Source: Devosia sp.
GTDB taxonomy: Bacteria; Pseudomonadota; Alphaproteobacteria; Rhizobiales; Devosiaceae
Length of the DNA: 64,000 nt
Direction of reading: 5' to 3'
Assembly (NCBI RefSeq): GCF_017744655.1
Contig: NZ_JAGIAW010000014.1
Coordinates: forward strand, 186,001-250,000
The notes beneath the pieces were generated by a model that saw nothing but the letters and a program-made list of their open reading frames with translations, was not told the origin of the DNA and made no database searches. The translations under genes were made by a program, and so were the position numbers. Every line of letters starts with the position of its first letter. Positions within the stretch are counted from its first letter, which is position 1. Positions 29,467 to 38,543 of this stretch are shown piece after piece.

Positions 29467-30543
29467 ATGGCCACAATTTATGACGTTGCGAAAGCTGCGG
29501 GCGTATCGCCCAAGACCGTCAGCCGCGTGATGAACGGGGACGCGCCCGTCAATGAAAAGACGCGCGAAGCCGTCGAAGCAGCTATGGCCTCGTTGAATTA
29601 CTCGCCCTCGAGCGCCGCTCGTGCCATGCGCTCGCAGCGTTCGGGCCTGATCGGCATGATTACCGGCGCCATCAGCACCACGCACCAGTTCGAAGACACC
29701 GGCCTGCCGGAAATCTACCTCGTGCAGGGCGCACAGCGCGTCATTGCCCAAAGCAATCGTACGCTGCTGATTGCCGATAGCGGCGGTCAGGCTGATCGCA
29801 TCCCTGCCCTCCTTCAAACGTTCCGCGAGCATCGCGTCGAAGGGGTGCTTTACGTTGCCGAATATCACCGTGAGGTGGGCCTCCCGGCCAATCTGCGTGA
29901 CCGTCCCATCGTCCTCGTCAACTGCTTCGATACCGATGACACACCGGCAGTTCTGCCGGATGACGAAGGCGGGCAGTTCGCCTTGGTAGACGGCCTCATC
30001 AAGCGCGGCCATCGCCGCATCGGCTTCCTCACCCTGCCCGAGCAACAGATCGCCCACGGCCTGCGCGCCGAAGGGTATGTTCGCGCGCTCAAGACCAACG
30101 GCATCGAATTCGACGAGCGACTTATGCAGGTCGGCGCACTGCCCATTCCGGCCAATGAGTTTGACCTGCTCTGGGACGCGCTCGACCGCGTCCTGCGCGC
30201 CGAACCGACCGTGATCTGTTGTGCCAACGACAAAATGGCAATGCGTGTCTATGGCCTGCTGCGCGAGCGCGGCCTAGCCATTCCCCGCGACATTTCGGTG
30301 GCCGGCTATGACGACTACCGCATGATCGCCGAACATCTGCATCCCGGGCTCACCAGCGCTCAGCTTCCCTATGCCGCCATGGGGGCACGCGCCGCCGACA
30401 AGCTTCTGCGTCTCATCGCCGGCACGCAACGCCCGGACGAACCGGCCCATGAGCTGGTGTCAGGCCCTGTCGTTTGGCGCGACAGCGTCCAGCCGCGCGA
30501 CAACACCATCACCCATCTATCTACCAGGAGGAAAGACACGTGA
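29467..30543 (+). CDS. LacI family regulator of the fructoside/sugar importer operon
   Basis: A 358-residue repressor. The ATG at 29467 follows GAGGGAGG and gives the standard helix-turn-helix and hinge: ATIYDVAKAAGVSPKTVSRV and LNYSPSSAARAMRSQRS. The periplasmic-binding-protein-like ligand domain follows, with DGLIKRGHRRIGFLTLP, VICCANDKMAMRVYGLLRERG and SVAGYDDYRMIAEHLHPGLT. Its last codons overlap the GTG start of the binding-protein gene by 4 nt, so regulator and transporter share one message. The dyad at 29352 indicates autoregulation. The inducer is probably the sugar handled by the GH32-like enzyme of this operon. Confidence 0.92.
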   Translation: MATIYDVAKAAGVSPKTVSRVMNGDAPVNEKTREAVEAAMASLNYSPSSAARAMRSQRSGLIGMITGAISTTHQFEDTGLPEIYLVQGAQRVIAQSNRTLLIADSGGQADRIPALLQTFREHRVEGVLYVAEYHREVGLPANLRDRPIVLVNCFDTDDTPAVLPDDEGGQFALVDGLIKRGHRRIGFLTLPEQQIAHGLRAEGYVRALKTNGIEFDERLMQVGALPIPANEFDLLWDALDRVLRAEPTVICCANDKMAMRVYGLLRERGLAIPRDISVAGYDDYRMIAEHLHPGLTSAQLPYAAMGARAADKLLRLIAGTQRPDEPAHELVSGPVVWRDSVQPRDNTITHLSTRRKDT

Positions 30544-31808
30544 AATCCCTAAGCATTCTGGCCGCAACGCTGGCCTTCAGCACTGCCCTTGGCGGCGCCG
30601 CTTTTGCCCAGACGAACCTGACCATGTGGTATCACGGCGCCGGCAGCACGGTGGAACGTGACCTGATCAACGGCATCATCACCGATTTCAACGGCTCGCA
30701 GACCGATTGGAAAGTCTCGCTGCAGGAATTCCCGCAGGCCGCCTACAATGACTCTGTCGTTGCCGCAGCCGTTGCCGGCAACCTGCCCGATATCATCGAC
30801 GTCGATGGTCCCGTCATGCCCAACTGGGCCTGGGCCGGCTATATGCAGCCGCTCCAGCTTTCCGAAGGCGCGCTCGATGGCTTCCTGCCCGGCGCCATCG
30901 GCAAATACAACGACCAGGTCTACTCGGTCGGCCTCTGGGACGCTGCGGTGGCCATGTATGCGCGCAAGTCGACGCTTGAAAAGTTCGACATCCGCGTGCC
31001 GACCCTCGAAGAACCTTGGACGCGCGAAGAGTTCGACGGCATTCTTGAAACTCTCAAGGCCTCAGGCGAATTCGACTATCCGCTGAACCTCGGCATGGCC
31101 GACCAGGGCGAATGGTATCCCTACGCCTTCGCACCATTCCTTTGGAGCTTTGGTGGCGATCTGGTTGACCGCACATCCTATGAGACCGCCGAAGGCGCGC
31201 TCAATGGCGACGCAGCGGTCGAGTTCGGCGAATGGTGGCAGAGCCTTTTCACCAACAACTATGTGCCCGGCACCAGCCAGGACATGGCAAGCCACGAAAC
31301 CGGCTTCATCGATGGCGATTATGCGCTGCAGTGGAACGGCAATTGGGTAGCGGTGAAAACGCTCGAAGCCCTCGGCGACGACGTGCTCTTCCTCCCCGCA
31401 CCTGACTTCGGCAACGGTCCCAAGATCGGCGGCGCATCCTGGCAGTTCGGCGTGTCGTCGACCTCGGCCCATCCCGATGGCGCCAGCGCCTTTATCGAAT
31501 TCGCCCTGCAGCCAAAATATCTGGCCGCCTTCTCCGATGGCATAGGCCTGATCCCGGCCACGGCTGAGGCTGCGGCCTTGACCAAGAACTATGCCCCCGG
31601 CGGCGCGCTCGAGAGCTTCTACGCCCTCTCGGAGAAGCAGGCCATGCTGCGTCCGGTGACCCCGGGCTATGTGTTCGAGGCGCTCGAATTCCGCAAGGCC
31701 CTGTCGGACATCGCCAATGGCGCCGACGTCGTCGATGCCCTTGATGCGGCAACCGACGCCATCAACGCCGATATCGCGCGCAACAACAACTACGCCGCCG
31801 CGCAGTAA
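30540..31808 (+). CDS. Sugar ABC importer, periplasmic binding protein (family 1)
   Basis: A 422-residue extracellular solute-binding protein. The GTG at 30540 is preceded by AGGAGGAAAG and overlaps the LacI stop; signal peptide VKSLSILAATLAFSTALGG, cleaved after AAFAQ. The fold of the MalE/UgpB group shows in LTMWYHGAGSTVERDLI, AAAVAGNLPDIIDVDGP, FIDGDYALQWNGNWV and IGGASWQFGVSSTSAHPDGASAFIEFAL. It delivers a di- or oligosaccharide to the two permeases downstream. A hairpin lies between it and the first permease gene. Confidence 0.9.
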   Translation: MKSLSILAATLAFSTALGGAAFAQTNLTMWYHGAGSTVERDLINGIITDFNGSQTDWKVSLQEFPQAAYNDSVVAAAVAGNLPDIIDVDGPVMPNWAWAGYMQPLQLSEGALDGFLPGAIGKYNDQVYSVGLWDAAVAMYARKSTLEKFDIRVPTLEEPWTREEFDGILETLKASGEFDYPLNLGMADQGEWYPYAFAPFLWSFGGDLVDRTSYETAEGALNGDAAVEFGEWWQSLFTNNYVPGTSQDMASHETGFIDGDYALQWNGNWVAVKTLEALGDDVLFLPAPDFGNGPKIGGASWQFGVSSTSAHPDGASAFIEFALQPKYLAAFSDGIGLIPATAEAAALTKNYAPGGALESFYALSEKQAMLRPVTPGYVFEALEFRKALSDIANGADVVDALDAATDAINADIARNNNYAAAQ

Positions 31809-31829
31809 CCTCTCCCTCCCGAGCACGGT

Positions 31830-31851
31830 CGGCCCGGATCATTCTGGGCCG
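31830..31851 (+). other. Intra-operon hairpin after the sugar-binding-protein gene
   Basis: CGGCCCGGA and TCTGGGCCG pair (one G-T) around a TCAT loop, 21 nt after the stop of the binding-protein gene and 31 nt before the permease gene. No T-run follows, so it is probably a stability or attenuation hairpin. Confidence 0.55.
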
Positions 31852-31882
31852 GCCTCCCGGCACGTCTTCAAGGCAGTCGCAC

Positions 31883-32965
31883 ATGCGCCCCAACCAGACC
31901 AAATCGCTGCAGTCCAATACGCTCGCCGGATGGCTGATGAGCGGCCCTGCTTTGCTCTTGATCACGCTTTTCCTGATCGTGCCATTTCTCCTTGCCTTCT
32001 GGTTTTCCTTCACTAACCAGCGGCTGATCTCGCCCAATCCGACCCAATTCGTCGGCACCTCGAACTTCGAGCAGTTGCTCGGTGTCGGCACCCTGGTGCT
32101 GGAGCCAGAAACGGCCGAAGACGGCAGCCTTGTCGTCAGCGACAAAGGCGAACTGAGCTATCCGCGCGTGCGCGATTTCACACGCAACAATCCCGACTTT
32201 CAGCATCTCAACGGCATGCGCGAATGGTTCGGCTGGGACTGGGGCAATACCAGGGTTCTGGTGCTGGCCCGCGACCTCGTCTTCATGAAGGCGCTGACCA
32301 ATACGCTCTTCTTCGTCGCCGTCGTCGCGCCGCTGCAATCGCTGATTGCGCTTCTTTTGGCGCTGATGATCAATCAGAAGCTGCGCGGCATAAACGTCTT
32401 CCGTACCGTCTATTTTATGCCGGTCGTCGTCTCGATCGTCGTCGTCTCGCTCCTCTGGCGCTTCATCTATGACGGGCGCAGCGGGCTTCTGAACAACCTC
32501 TTGCAGTTTCTCTCCTTCGGGCATTTCAGGCCGGTCGATTGGCTCGGCAATCCTGACACGGCCATGTGGGCGATCATCGTCATGTCGATCTGGCAGGCGG
32601 TTGGCTTTCATATGGTGATCTGGCTGGCGGGGCTGCAGAACATTCCGCTCACGCTTTACGAAGCCGCCGATATCGAGGGCGCGTCAAGCTGGCAGAAATT
32701 CCGCTTCGTCACCTGGCCGGGCCTGCGCAACACCGCCGTCCTGATCCTCGTCGTCATCACCATGCAGGCCTTTGCGCTCTTCTCGCAAATCGACGTCATG
32801 ACCAATGGCGGGCCGCTCGATTCCACCCAGACGCTGGTCTTCCAGGCCGTGCAGCGCGGTTATGAGCAACAGAACATTGCCGGTGGCTCCGCCATCTCAG
32901 TGCTCCTGTTCCTCATGGTGCTGGCGATCTCGCTGGTCCAGCGCTACCTAACCCGGGAGCGCTAG
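31883..32965 (+). CDS. Sugar ABC importer, MalF-type permease
   Basis: A 360-residue inner-membrane permease of the binding-protein-dependent sugar group. Six main helices; the first (LLLITLFLIVPFLLAFWFSF) is followed by an unusually long periplasmic segment of about 80 residues (VLEPETAEDGS to WFGWDWGN), rare in the short MalF-like permeases. The EAA loop is EAADIEGASSWQKFRFVTWPGLR. It is separated from the MalG-type gene by 3 nt. The long segment may contact the binding protein, as the P2 loop of E. coli MalF does. Confidence 0.9.
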   Translation: MRPNQTKSLQSNTLAGWLMSGPALLLITLFLIVPFLLAFWFSFTNQRLISPNPTQFVGTSNFEQLLGVGTLVLEPETAEDGSLVVSDKGELSYPRVRDFTRNNPDFQHLNGMREWFGWDWGNTRVLVLARDLVFMKALTNTLFFVAVVAPLQSLIALLLALMINQKLRGINVFRTVYFMPVVVSIVVVSLLWRFIYDGRSGLLNNLLQFLSFGHFRPVDWLGNPDTAMWAIIVMSIWQAVGFHMVIWLAGLQNIPLTLYEAADIEGASSWQKFRFVTWPGLRNTAVLILVVITMQAFALFSQIDVMTNGGPLDSTQTLVFQAVQRGYEQQNIAGGSAISVLLFLMVLAISLVQRYLTRER

Positions 32966-32968
32966 GAA

Positions 32969-33847
32969 ATGGCCGCTGTCACTTCCCCCAACCAACGCCT
33001 CAAGATCAGCCTCAAATATCTGCTGCTGATCCTCGTCGCCCTGGTTTTTGTCTTCCCCATCGTCTTCATGGTGGTGAGCTCGTTCAAGCCGGACCTGCAA
33101 TTGCTGCGCGATACGTCCTCATTCGCCGCTTTCCTGCCGGTCGGGGATATCTCCCTCGACAATTACTTCGCGGCATTCCGGCGCGCGCCGGTGGGCCTGT
33201 TCGTCTTCAATTCCATCTTCGTGACGACACTGACCGTCCTGGGCTCGCTGTTCCTCTGCTCGATGGCCGCCTTCGCCTTCGTCTTCCTGGAATTTCGCGG
33301 CAAGGAGATTGTCCTCTCGATCATCATCGCAACGCTGATCGTGCCCTTCGAGACCATCGCAGTGCCGATGCTGATGGTGGTCAATTCCCTGCCCTGGATC
33401 GGCGGCAGCGGCATTACCTGGGGCTGGCTCAACACCTATCACGTCCAGATCGTGCCGTTCCTCGCCGATGCGCTGACCATCTTCCTCTTCGTGCAGTTCT
33501 TCCGTGATTTGCCGAAAGAGCTGATCGAAGCCGCTCGTCTCGATGGCGCCAGCTGGTTCCAGATCTATTCCATGGTCATCGTGCCGATCGCCGGCCCGGT
33601 CTTTGCGACCGCCGCGATCCTAAAATTCCTCGCCATGTACAACCAGTATCTCTGGCCGCTCATGGTCACGCAGTCCGAGCAGTTCCGGCCTGTCATGGTC
33701 GGTCTCCAATACTTCTTCCAGCTCAACACCGCCTGGGGCGAAGTCATGGCTTACCTCTCCATGATCACCCTGCCGGTCCTCGCCTTCTACCTCTTCCTGC
33801 AACGCGCCTTCATCACCTCGATCGCCTCTACCGGCATCAAGGGCTGA
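32969..33847 (+). CDS. Sugar ABC importer, MalG-type permease
   Basis: A 292-residue permease with six helices. The N-terminal helix KYLLLILVALVFVFPIVFMV is followed by SSFKP, the mark of MalG-type permeases; the EAA loop is ELIEAARLDGASWFQIYSMVIVPIAGPVFA. The C-terminal end FITSIASTGIKG is the typical MalG tail that contacts the ATPase. It sits between the MalF-type permease and the GH32-like gene in the operon. Confidence 0.9.
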   Translation: MAAVTSPNQRLKISLKYLLLILVALVFVFPIVFMVVSSFKPDLQLLRDTSSFAAFLPVGDISLDNYFAAFRRAPVGLFVFNSIFVTTLTVLGSLFLCSMAAFAFVFLEFRGKEIVLSIIIATLIVPFETIAVPMLMVVNSLPWIGGSGITWGWLNTYHVQIVPFLADALTIFLFVQFFRDLPKELIEAARLDGASWFQIYSMVIVPIAGPVFATAAILKFLAMYNQYLWPLMVTQSEQFRPVMVGLQYFFQLNTAWGEVMAYLSMITLPVLAFYLFLQRAFITSIASTGIKG

Positions 33848-33874
33848 CCCTCCCAGACTTAGAAAGACACGACA

Positions 33875-34867
33875 TTGGTTCTCGCACTTAAAGACAAATG
33901 GATCTGGGACTTCTGGACCTATCGCGACGGCGACGACTACCACATCTATTTTCTCCAGGCCGACAACACCCTCGCCCATCCCGACATGCGCCACCGCAAT
34001 GTCACCCAGGGCCATGCGGTCTCGAAGGACCTGATCAACTGGACGCACCTCGGCACCACCTTCGCCCCTGCCGCACCGACCGCCTGGGACGACTGGACCA
34101 CCTGGACCGGCTCGACCCTGCGTGATGACGCTGGCCTTTGGCATCTCTTCTACACCGGCACCGAGCACGCCGAAGAAGGCATGAAGCAGCGCATCGGCCA
34201 TGCCACCTCGACCGACGGGCACAACTGGACCCGCGTCGGCAATGGCCTGGCGCTCGACATTTCCGGCCCCGATTACGAAGAATATGCCCCCGGCCACTGG
34301 CACGACCGCGCCTTCCGCGACCCATGGGTGATGAAGAACCCCAAGGGCGATGGCTGGATCATGTATATGGTCGCTCGCCAGCCCGACATTGCCGAACCCA
34401 ATGCCGGTGGCACGATTGGCTTTGCCACCTCGCCCGATCTCAACACCTGGACGCTGCAGCCCCCCGTTTATAAGGGCGGCATGTTCGGCCAGATGGAAGT
34501 GCCGCAGGTCTTCGAGGTCAATGGCAAGTGGTACATGCTGTTTTGCACCGATGGCTCTCACTGGTCAGAGGCCTACAAGAAGTTCAACCCTGAAAAGCCG
34601 GTTCGCGGCTCGCACTATCTCATGGCCGATGATCCGCATGGCCCCTGGGAAGTAGCCCCCGGTCCATTCTTCGATGGCGCCCAGGGCAGCCGCTATGCCG
34701 GCAAGATCGTCGAAACCGACAATGGCCTTGTCTTCATGGGCTTCCTGCACGATGCCGCCGATGGCTCCTTCATCGGTCAGGTTTCCGACCCAATCCCCGT
34801 GCGCGTGGATGCCGATGGCCTCTTGCACACCGAACTCGACAAGCTGCCCCCGGGCGCCAAGGTCTAA
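33875..34867 (+). CDS. GH32/GH43-like five-bladed-propeller glycoside hydrolase (probable beta-fructosidase)
   Basis: A 330-residue protein of the GH32/43/62/68 five-bladed-propeller group, start TTG at 33875. Blades with W-G and D-G turns run along the chain. Candidate catalytic residues in the classic places: aspartate in [12 protein letters not shown] near residue 10, the transition-state aspartate in FRDPWVM (around 150), and the acid/base glutamate in [11 protein letters not shown] (around 208), which takes the place of the WEC motif of invertases. No signal peptide, so it works in the cytosol on imported sugar. Shorter than full GH32 enzymes because the C-terminal beta-sandwich is missing. 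Sucrose or a fructo-oligosaccharide is likely, but not proven. Confidence 0.75.
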   Translation: MVLALKDKWIWDFWTYRDGDDYHIYFLQADNTLAHPDMRHRNVTQGHAVSKDLINWTHLGTTFAPAAPTAWDDWTTWTGSTLRDDAGLWHLFYTGTEHAEEGMKQRIGHATSTDGHNWTRVGNGLALDISGPDYEEYAPGHWHDRAFRDPWVMKNPKGDGWIMYMVARQPDIAEPNAGGTIGFATSPDLNTWTLQPPVYKGGMFGQMEVPQVFEVNGKWYMLFCTDGSHWSEAYKKFNPEKPVRGSHYLMADDPHGPWEVAPGPFFDGAQGSRYAGKIVETDNGLVFMGFLHDAADGSFIGQVSDPIPVRVDADGLLHTELDKLPPGAKV

Positions 34868-34887
34868 GCGAAAACGGAGAGAACATC

Positions 34888-35973
<1,086 letters not shown>

Positions 35974-36024
35974 CAGCGGGTCGCAATAGAGACTGACATC
36001 ACACCAATCCGCAGAGGCTCTTTG

Positions 36025-36666
36025 TCAGCGCCGCGGCACCGACGAGAAGAAATCATGGTACTCGCCGGTCCCCGCCTGGCTCATCAGATGGCTCAATTCT
36101 TCTACCGGCTGCGCGGACAGGTCGATCCGAAGATCGAACTCGGCAAATGCTTGGGAACCATGGACGCGTAGGGCAGCCGATCCAAGCCCTCGCTTGTCTC
36201 CCCCCGCTGCTGCACCGGCCCGGAGCGCCTCAAGCAGCGTATCGGCAAAGGTGGATTTGCCGAGATGCCGATGATAGCAGGCCATCATGTCGGACAAGAC
36301 GGCCTCGCCGGTGAGCAGGTTACCAGCAACGGCCACACCGACATCGACCAGGTGACCTGCAAACCCGATGCACTGGCCGCCGGTCCATCCGTCCGCAATC
36401 CCATTCCGATCCACAATGATGACCTGCCGCAGGTCAGGCTGATCATCGTTGGCCAGTGCGGTAGCCAGAGCATCGCTCGCACTCAGTTCGCCTAAGACCG
36501 CGAAAGCATCGAACGCCAGGTAGGGATTGGTCATCGCCTGCGTGGCCACCGCGCCCAGGCCGCTGCGCGTATGCGGCACCAGTGCCCCCACCATCGGCCC
36601 GGCCGTTGCCGTCGCAACGCCGAAGGCGCCGGTTTTTGGATCGCGGGCAACGATGGAAAAGGTCAT
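36025..36666 (-). CDS. DUF1028 family protein
   Basis: A 213-residue member of DUF1028 (Ntn-hydrolase-like fold), recognised from the N-terminal MTFSIVARDPKTGAFGVATAT, the VPHTRSGLGAVATQAMTNPYL segment and GIADGWTGGQCIGFAGHL. The ATG at 36666, after GAGGAT, gives the conserved N-terminus; seven extra residues upstream are not needed. The biochemical role of the family is not established, though it often occurs with peptide importers and amidohydrolases. Here it is divergent from a Dpp-type operon and shares with it a 129-nt region containing a 16-bp inverted repeat, so both are probably regulated together. An N-terminal nucleophile hydrolase activity on a peptide or amide is a guess. Confidence 0.8.
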   Translation of the reverse strand: MTFSIVARDPKTGAFGVATATAGPMVGALVPHTRSGLGAVATQAMTNPYLAFDAFAVLGELSASDALATALANDDQPDLRQVIIVDRNGIADGWTGGQCIGFAGHLVDVGVAVAGNLLTGEAVLSDMMACYHRHLGKSTFADTLLEALRAGAAAGGDKRGLGSAALRVHGSQAFAEFDLRIDLSAQPVEELSHLMSQAGTGEYHDFFSSVPRR

Positions 36667-36686
36667 GCAACATCCTCTTTGCGTCA

Positions 36687-36729
36687 TTTATCATCATAAA
36701 TTGACAGGCAGCAAATTTATGATGATAAA
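36687..36729. promoter_or_regulatory. Long inverted-repeat operator between DUF1028 and the Dpp operon
   Basis: TTTATCATCATAAATT (36687-36702) and its exact reverse complement AATTTATGATGATAAA (36714-36729) are 11 nt apart. Each arm also has internal symmetry TTTAT-N4-ATAAA. The whole lies in an AT-rich island between two divergent genes. The probable binder is the GntR/FCD regulator at 42072-42866 at the end of the operon. Confidence 0.75.
36701..36728 (+). promoter_or_regulatory. Promoter of the second peptide importer operon
   Basis: TTGACA at 36701-36706 and GATAAA with 17 nt between them; the -10 falls inside the right arm of the inverted repeat. By symmetry a similar arrangement on the minus strand (TTGCTG and a GATAAA in the left arm) could serve the DUF1028 gene. 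A repressor on the arms would cover both -10 hexamers. Confidence 0.55.
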
Positions 36730-36795
36730 TTACCAAGCCCTTCTCACATGGTCCCCACCGCGAGGCAAGGGCGAGGGAACGCAAGGAGGTTATCA

Positions 36796-38364
36796 ATGAT
36801 CCGCACCTGGAAAGGGCTAGCGCCGCTTTTGCTCGCCGCCACCGCCCTGGCCCTGGTCTCGCCGGCCATGGCGCAGACGCCACCCAATGTGCTTGTCGTC
36901 GGCCAGATTGCCGAACCGGCATCGCTCGACCCAAATGTGTCGACCGCCGCCAACGATTTCCGCATCGCCGTCAATATCTACGATGGGCTCGTGCGCAACA
37001 CGCCCGGCACGCTCGAGATCGAGCCGGCTCTCGCCACCGACTGGACCATTTCCGAGGACGGCCTCGAATACACCTTCAACCTGCGCGAGGGCGTTGCCTT
37101 CCACGATGGCACCCCGTTCAACGCCGAAGCGGTGAAATTCAACTTCGACCGCATGTTGAAGGAAGACCACCCCTTCGCCTCGACCGGTCCCTTCCCGCTC
37201 GCCTTCTTCTTCTCCTCGGTCAAGGATGTGGAAGTGGTGGATGACCTGACGGTCAAATTCACCCTCAACGAGCCATTTGCCCCCTTCATGAGCAACCTGG
37301 CCTCCCCCACCGGCCTCATCGTCTCGCCCGCGGCGGTCGAGCAATATGGCGCCGATTACGGTCGCCATCCGGTCGGCACCGGCCCCTTCAAATTCGAGGA
37401 ATGGCAGTCCAATACCAGCGTCGTCGCCTCGCGCAACGATGCCTATTGGGATGGCGCGCCATCGCTCGAAGCAGTCATCTTCCGCCCGATCACCGACGCC
37501 AATACCCGCGTTGCCGAAATGCTCTCGGGCGGCATCGACGTGCTGCTCGAAACCCCGCCCGACAATGTGGCCCAGTTCCGCAACGACGCTAATTATCAGG
37601 TCGTGGAGGCCGTCGGCCCCCATGTCTGGTATGTCATGCTCAATGCCAAGGACGGCCCCTTTGCCGACAAGCGCGTCCGTCAGGCGGTGAATTACGCGGT
37701 CAACAAGGAAAGCCTCGTCAACGACGTGCTTCAGGGCACGGCCGACGTTTCCGCCGGCCCCATCCCGCCCGCCTTCAACTGGGCCTATAACGAGGACGTC
37801 GCGCCCTATCCCTATGATCCGGAAAAGGCCAAGGCGCTCCTCGCCGAAGCCGGCGCGGAAGGCGCGAAATTGACCTTCCTCGTCACCGAGGGCGGCTCGG
37901 GCATGCTCGATCCGGTCCCCATGGGCACCGCCATCCAGGCCGATCTCGCCGCCGTCGGCCTTGATGTCGAGATCAAGACCTATGAATGGAACACCTTCCT
38001 TTCCGAAGTGAACCCCGGCCTCGAAGGCAAGGGGGATATGGCCGAAATGGCCTGGATGACTTCGGACCCCGACACCCTGCCCTTCCTCACCCTGCGCACT
38101 GCGGCCTTCCCCGCCGAGGGCGGATTTAACTCGTCCTATTATTCCAATCCGGAAGTCGACGCCCTCCTCGACAAGGCGCGCCTGTCGACCGACCCGGCCG
38201 AGCGCGGCGAACTCTACAAGGAAGTCCAGGCCATCACCCACGAAGACGCTCCCTGGCTCTTCGTCGCCAACTGGAAGCAGAACGCGGTCGTTACCAGTGC
38301 CGTAGGCGATTTCGAACTGCAGCCCGACTTCTCGCTGGTTCTGCGGGACGTGACCAAGCAGTAG
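36796..38364 (+). CDS. Peptide ABC importer, periplasmic binding protein (SBP family 5), second system
   Basis: A 522-residue DppA-type binding protein. The ATG at 36796 has AAGGAGGT just upstream. Signal peptide MIRTWKGLAPLLLAATALAL, cleaved after PAMAQ. Family features are LVVGQIAEPASLDP, YDGLVRNTPGTLEIEPALA, YTFNLREGVAFHDGTPFNAEAVKFNFDR, GTGPFKFEEW and VRQAVNYAVNKESLV. This is close to glutathione/dipeptide-binding relatives such as GsiB. First gene of an operon with permease, permease-ATPase fusion, ATPase, GntR and M42 peptidase. A palindromic repeat separates it from the first permease gene. Confidence 0.9.
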   Translation: MIRTWKGLAPLLLAATALALVSPAMAQTPPNVLVVGQIAEPASLDPNVSTAANDFRIAVNIYDGLVRNTPGTLEIEPALATDWTISEDGLEYTFNLREGVAFHDGTPFNAEAVKFNFDRMLKEDHPFASTGPFPLAFFFSSVKDVEVVDDLTVKFTLNEPFAPFMSNLASPTGLIVSPAAVEQYGADYGRHPVGTGPFKFEEWQSNTSVVASRNDAYWDGAPSLEAVIFRPITDANTRVAEMLSGGIDVLLETPPDNVAQFRNDANYQVVEAVGPHVWYVMLNAKDGPFADKRVRQAVNYAVNKESLVNDVLQGTADVSAGPIPPAFNWAYNEDVAPYPYDPEKAKALLAEAGAEGAKLTFLVTEGGSGMLDPVPMGTAIQADLAAVGLDVEIKTYEWNTFLSEVNPGLEGKGDMAEMAWMTSDPDTLPFLTLRTAAFPAEGGFNSSYYSNPEVDALLDKARLSTDPAERGELYKEVQAITHEDAPWLFVANWKQNAVVTSAVGDFELQPDFSLVLRDVTKQ

Positions 38365-38377
38365 AACCCAGGGCATA

Positions 38378-38507
38378 CCCCTCACCCGTCTCGGCCTTCG
38401 ACCGATCCGCCCTCTCCCACAAGGGGCGAGGGAGCTCCGGGATAGCCCGGAGCTCGGTGTCCCCTTCTCCCCTTGTGGGAGAAGGTGCCCGAAGGGCGGA
38501 TGAGGGG
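38378..38507. repeat. 130-nt mosaic palindromic repeat (RIME-like) in the operon
   Basis: Outer arms CCCCTCACCCG and CGGATGAGGGG, middle arms TCTCCCACAAGGGG and CCCCTTGTGGGAGA, and a central perfect 10-bp hairpin GAGCTCCGGG-ATAG-CCCGGAGCTC. This architecture of large palindromes and the wording CTCCCACAAGGGGAGAAGG are typical of dispersed intergenic mosaic elements of rhizobia and relatives. It lies between the binding-protein gene and the permease gene, starting 14 nt after the stop codon. It probably shapes mRNA stability there. Only one copy in this window. Confidence 0.85.
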
Positions 38508-38543
38508 TCGCCCCCGCCGACACCGCAGCAGGAGGACCGCCCC

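Noticed and set aside
36817-38523. Long minus-strand open frame of 568 codons over the second peptide-binding-protein gene
   Set aside because: It mirrors a clear binding-protein gene with signal peptide, ribosome-binding site and family motifs. Long antisense frames are common in GC-rich DNA; this one has no recognisable domain.
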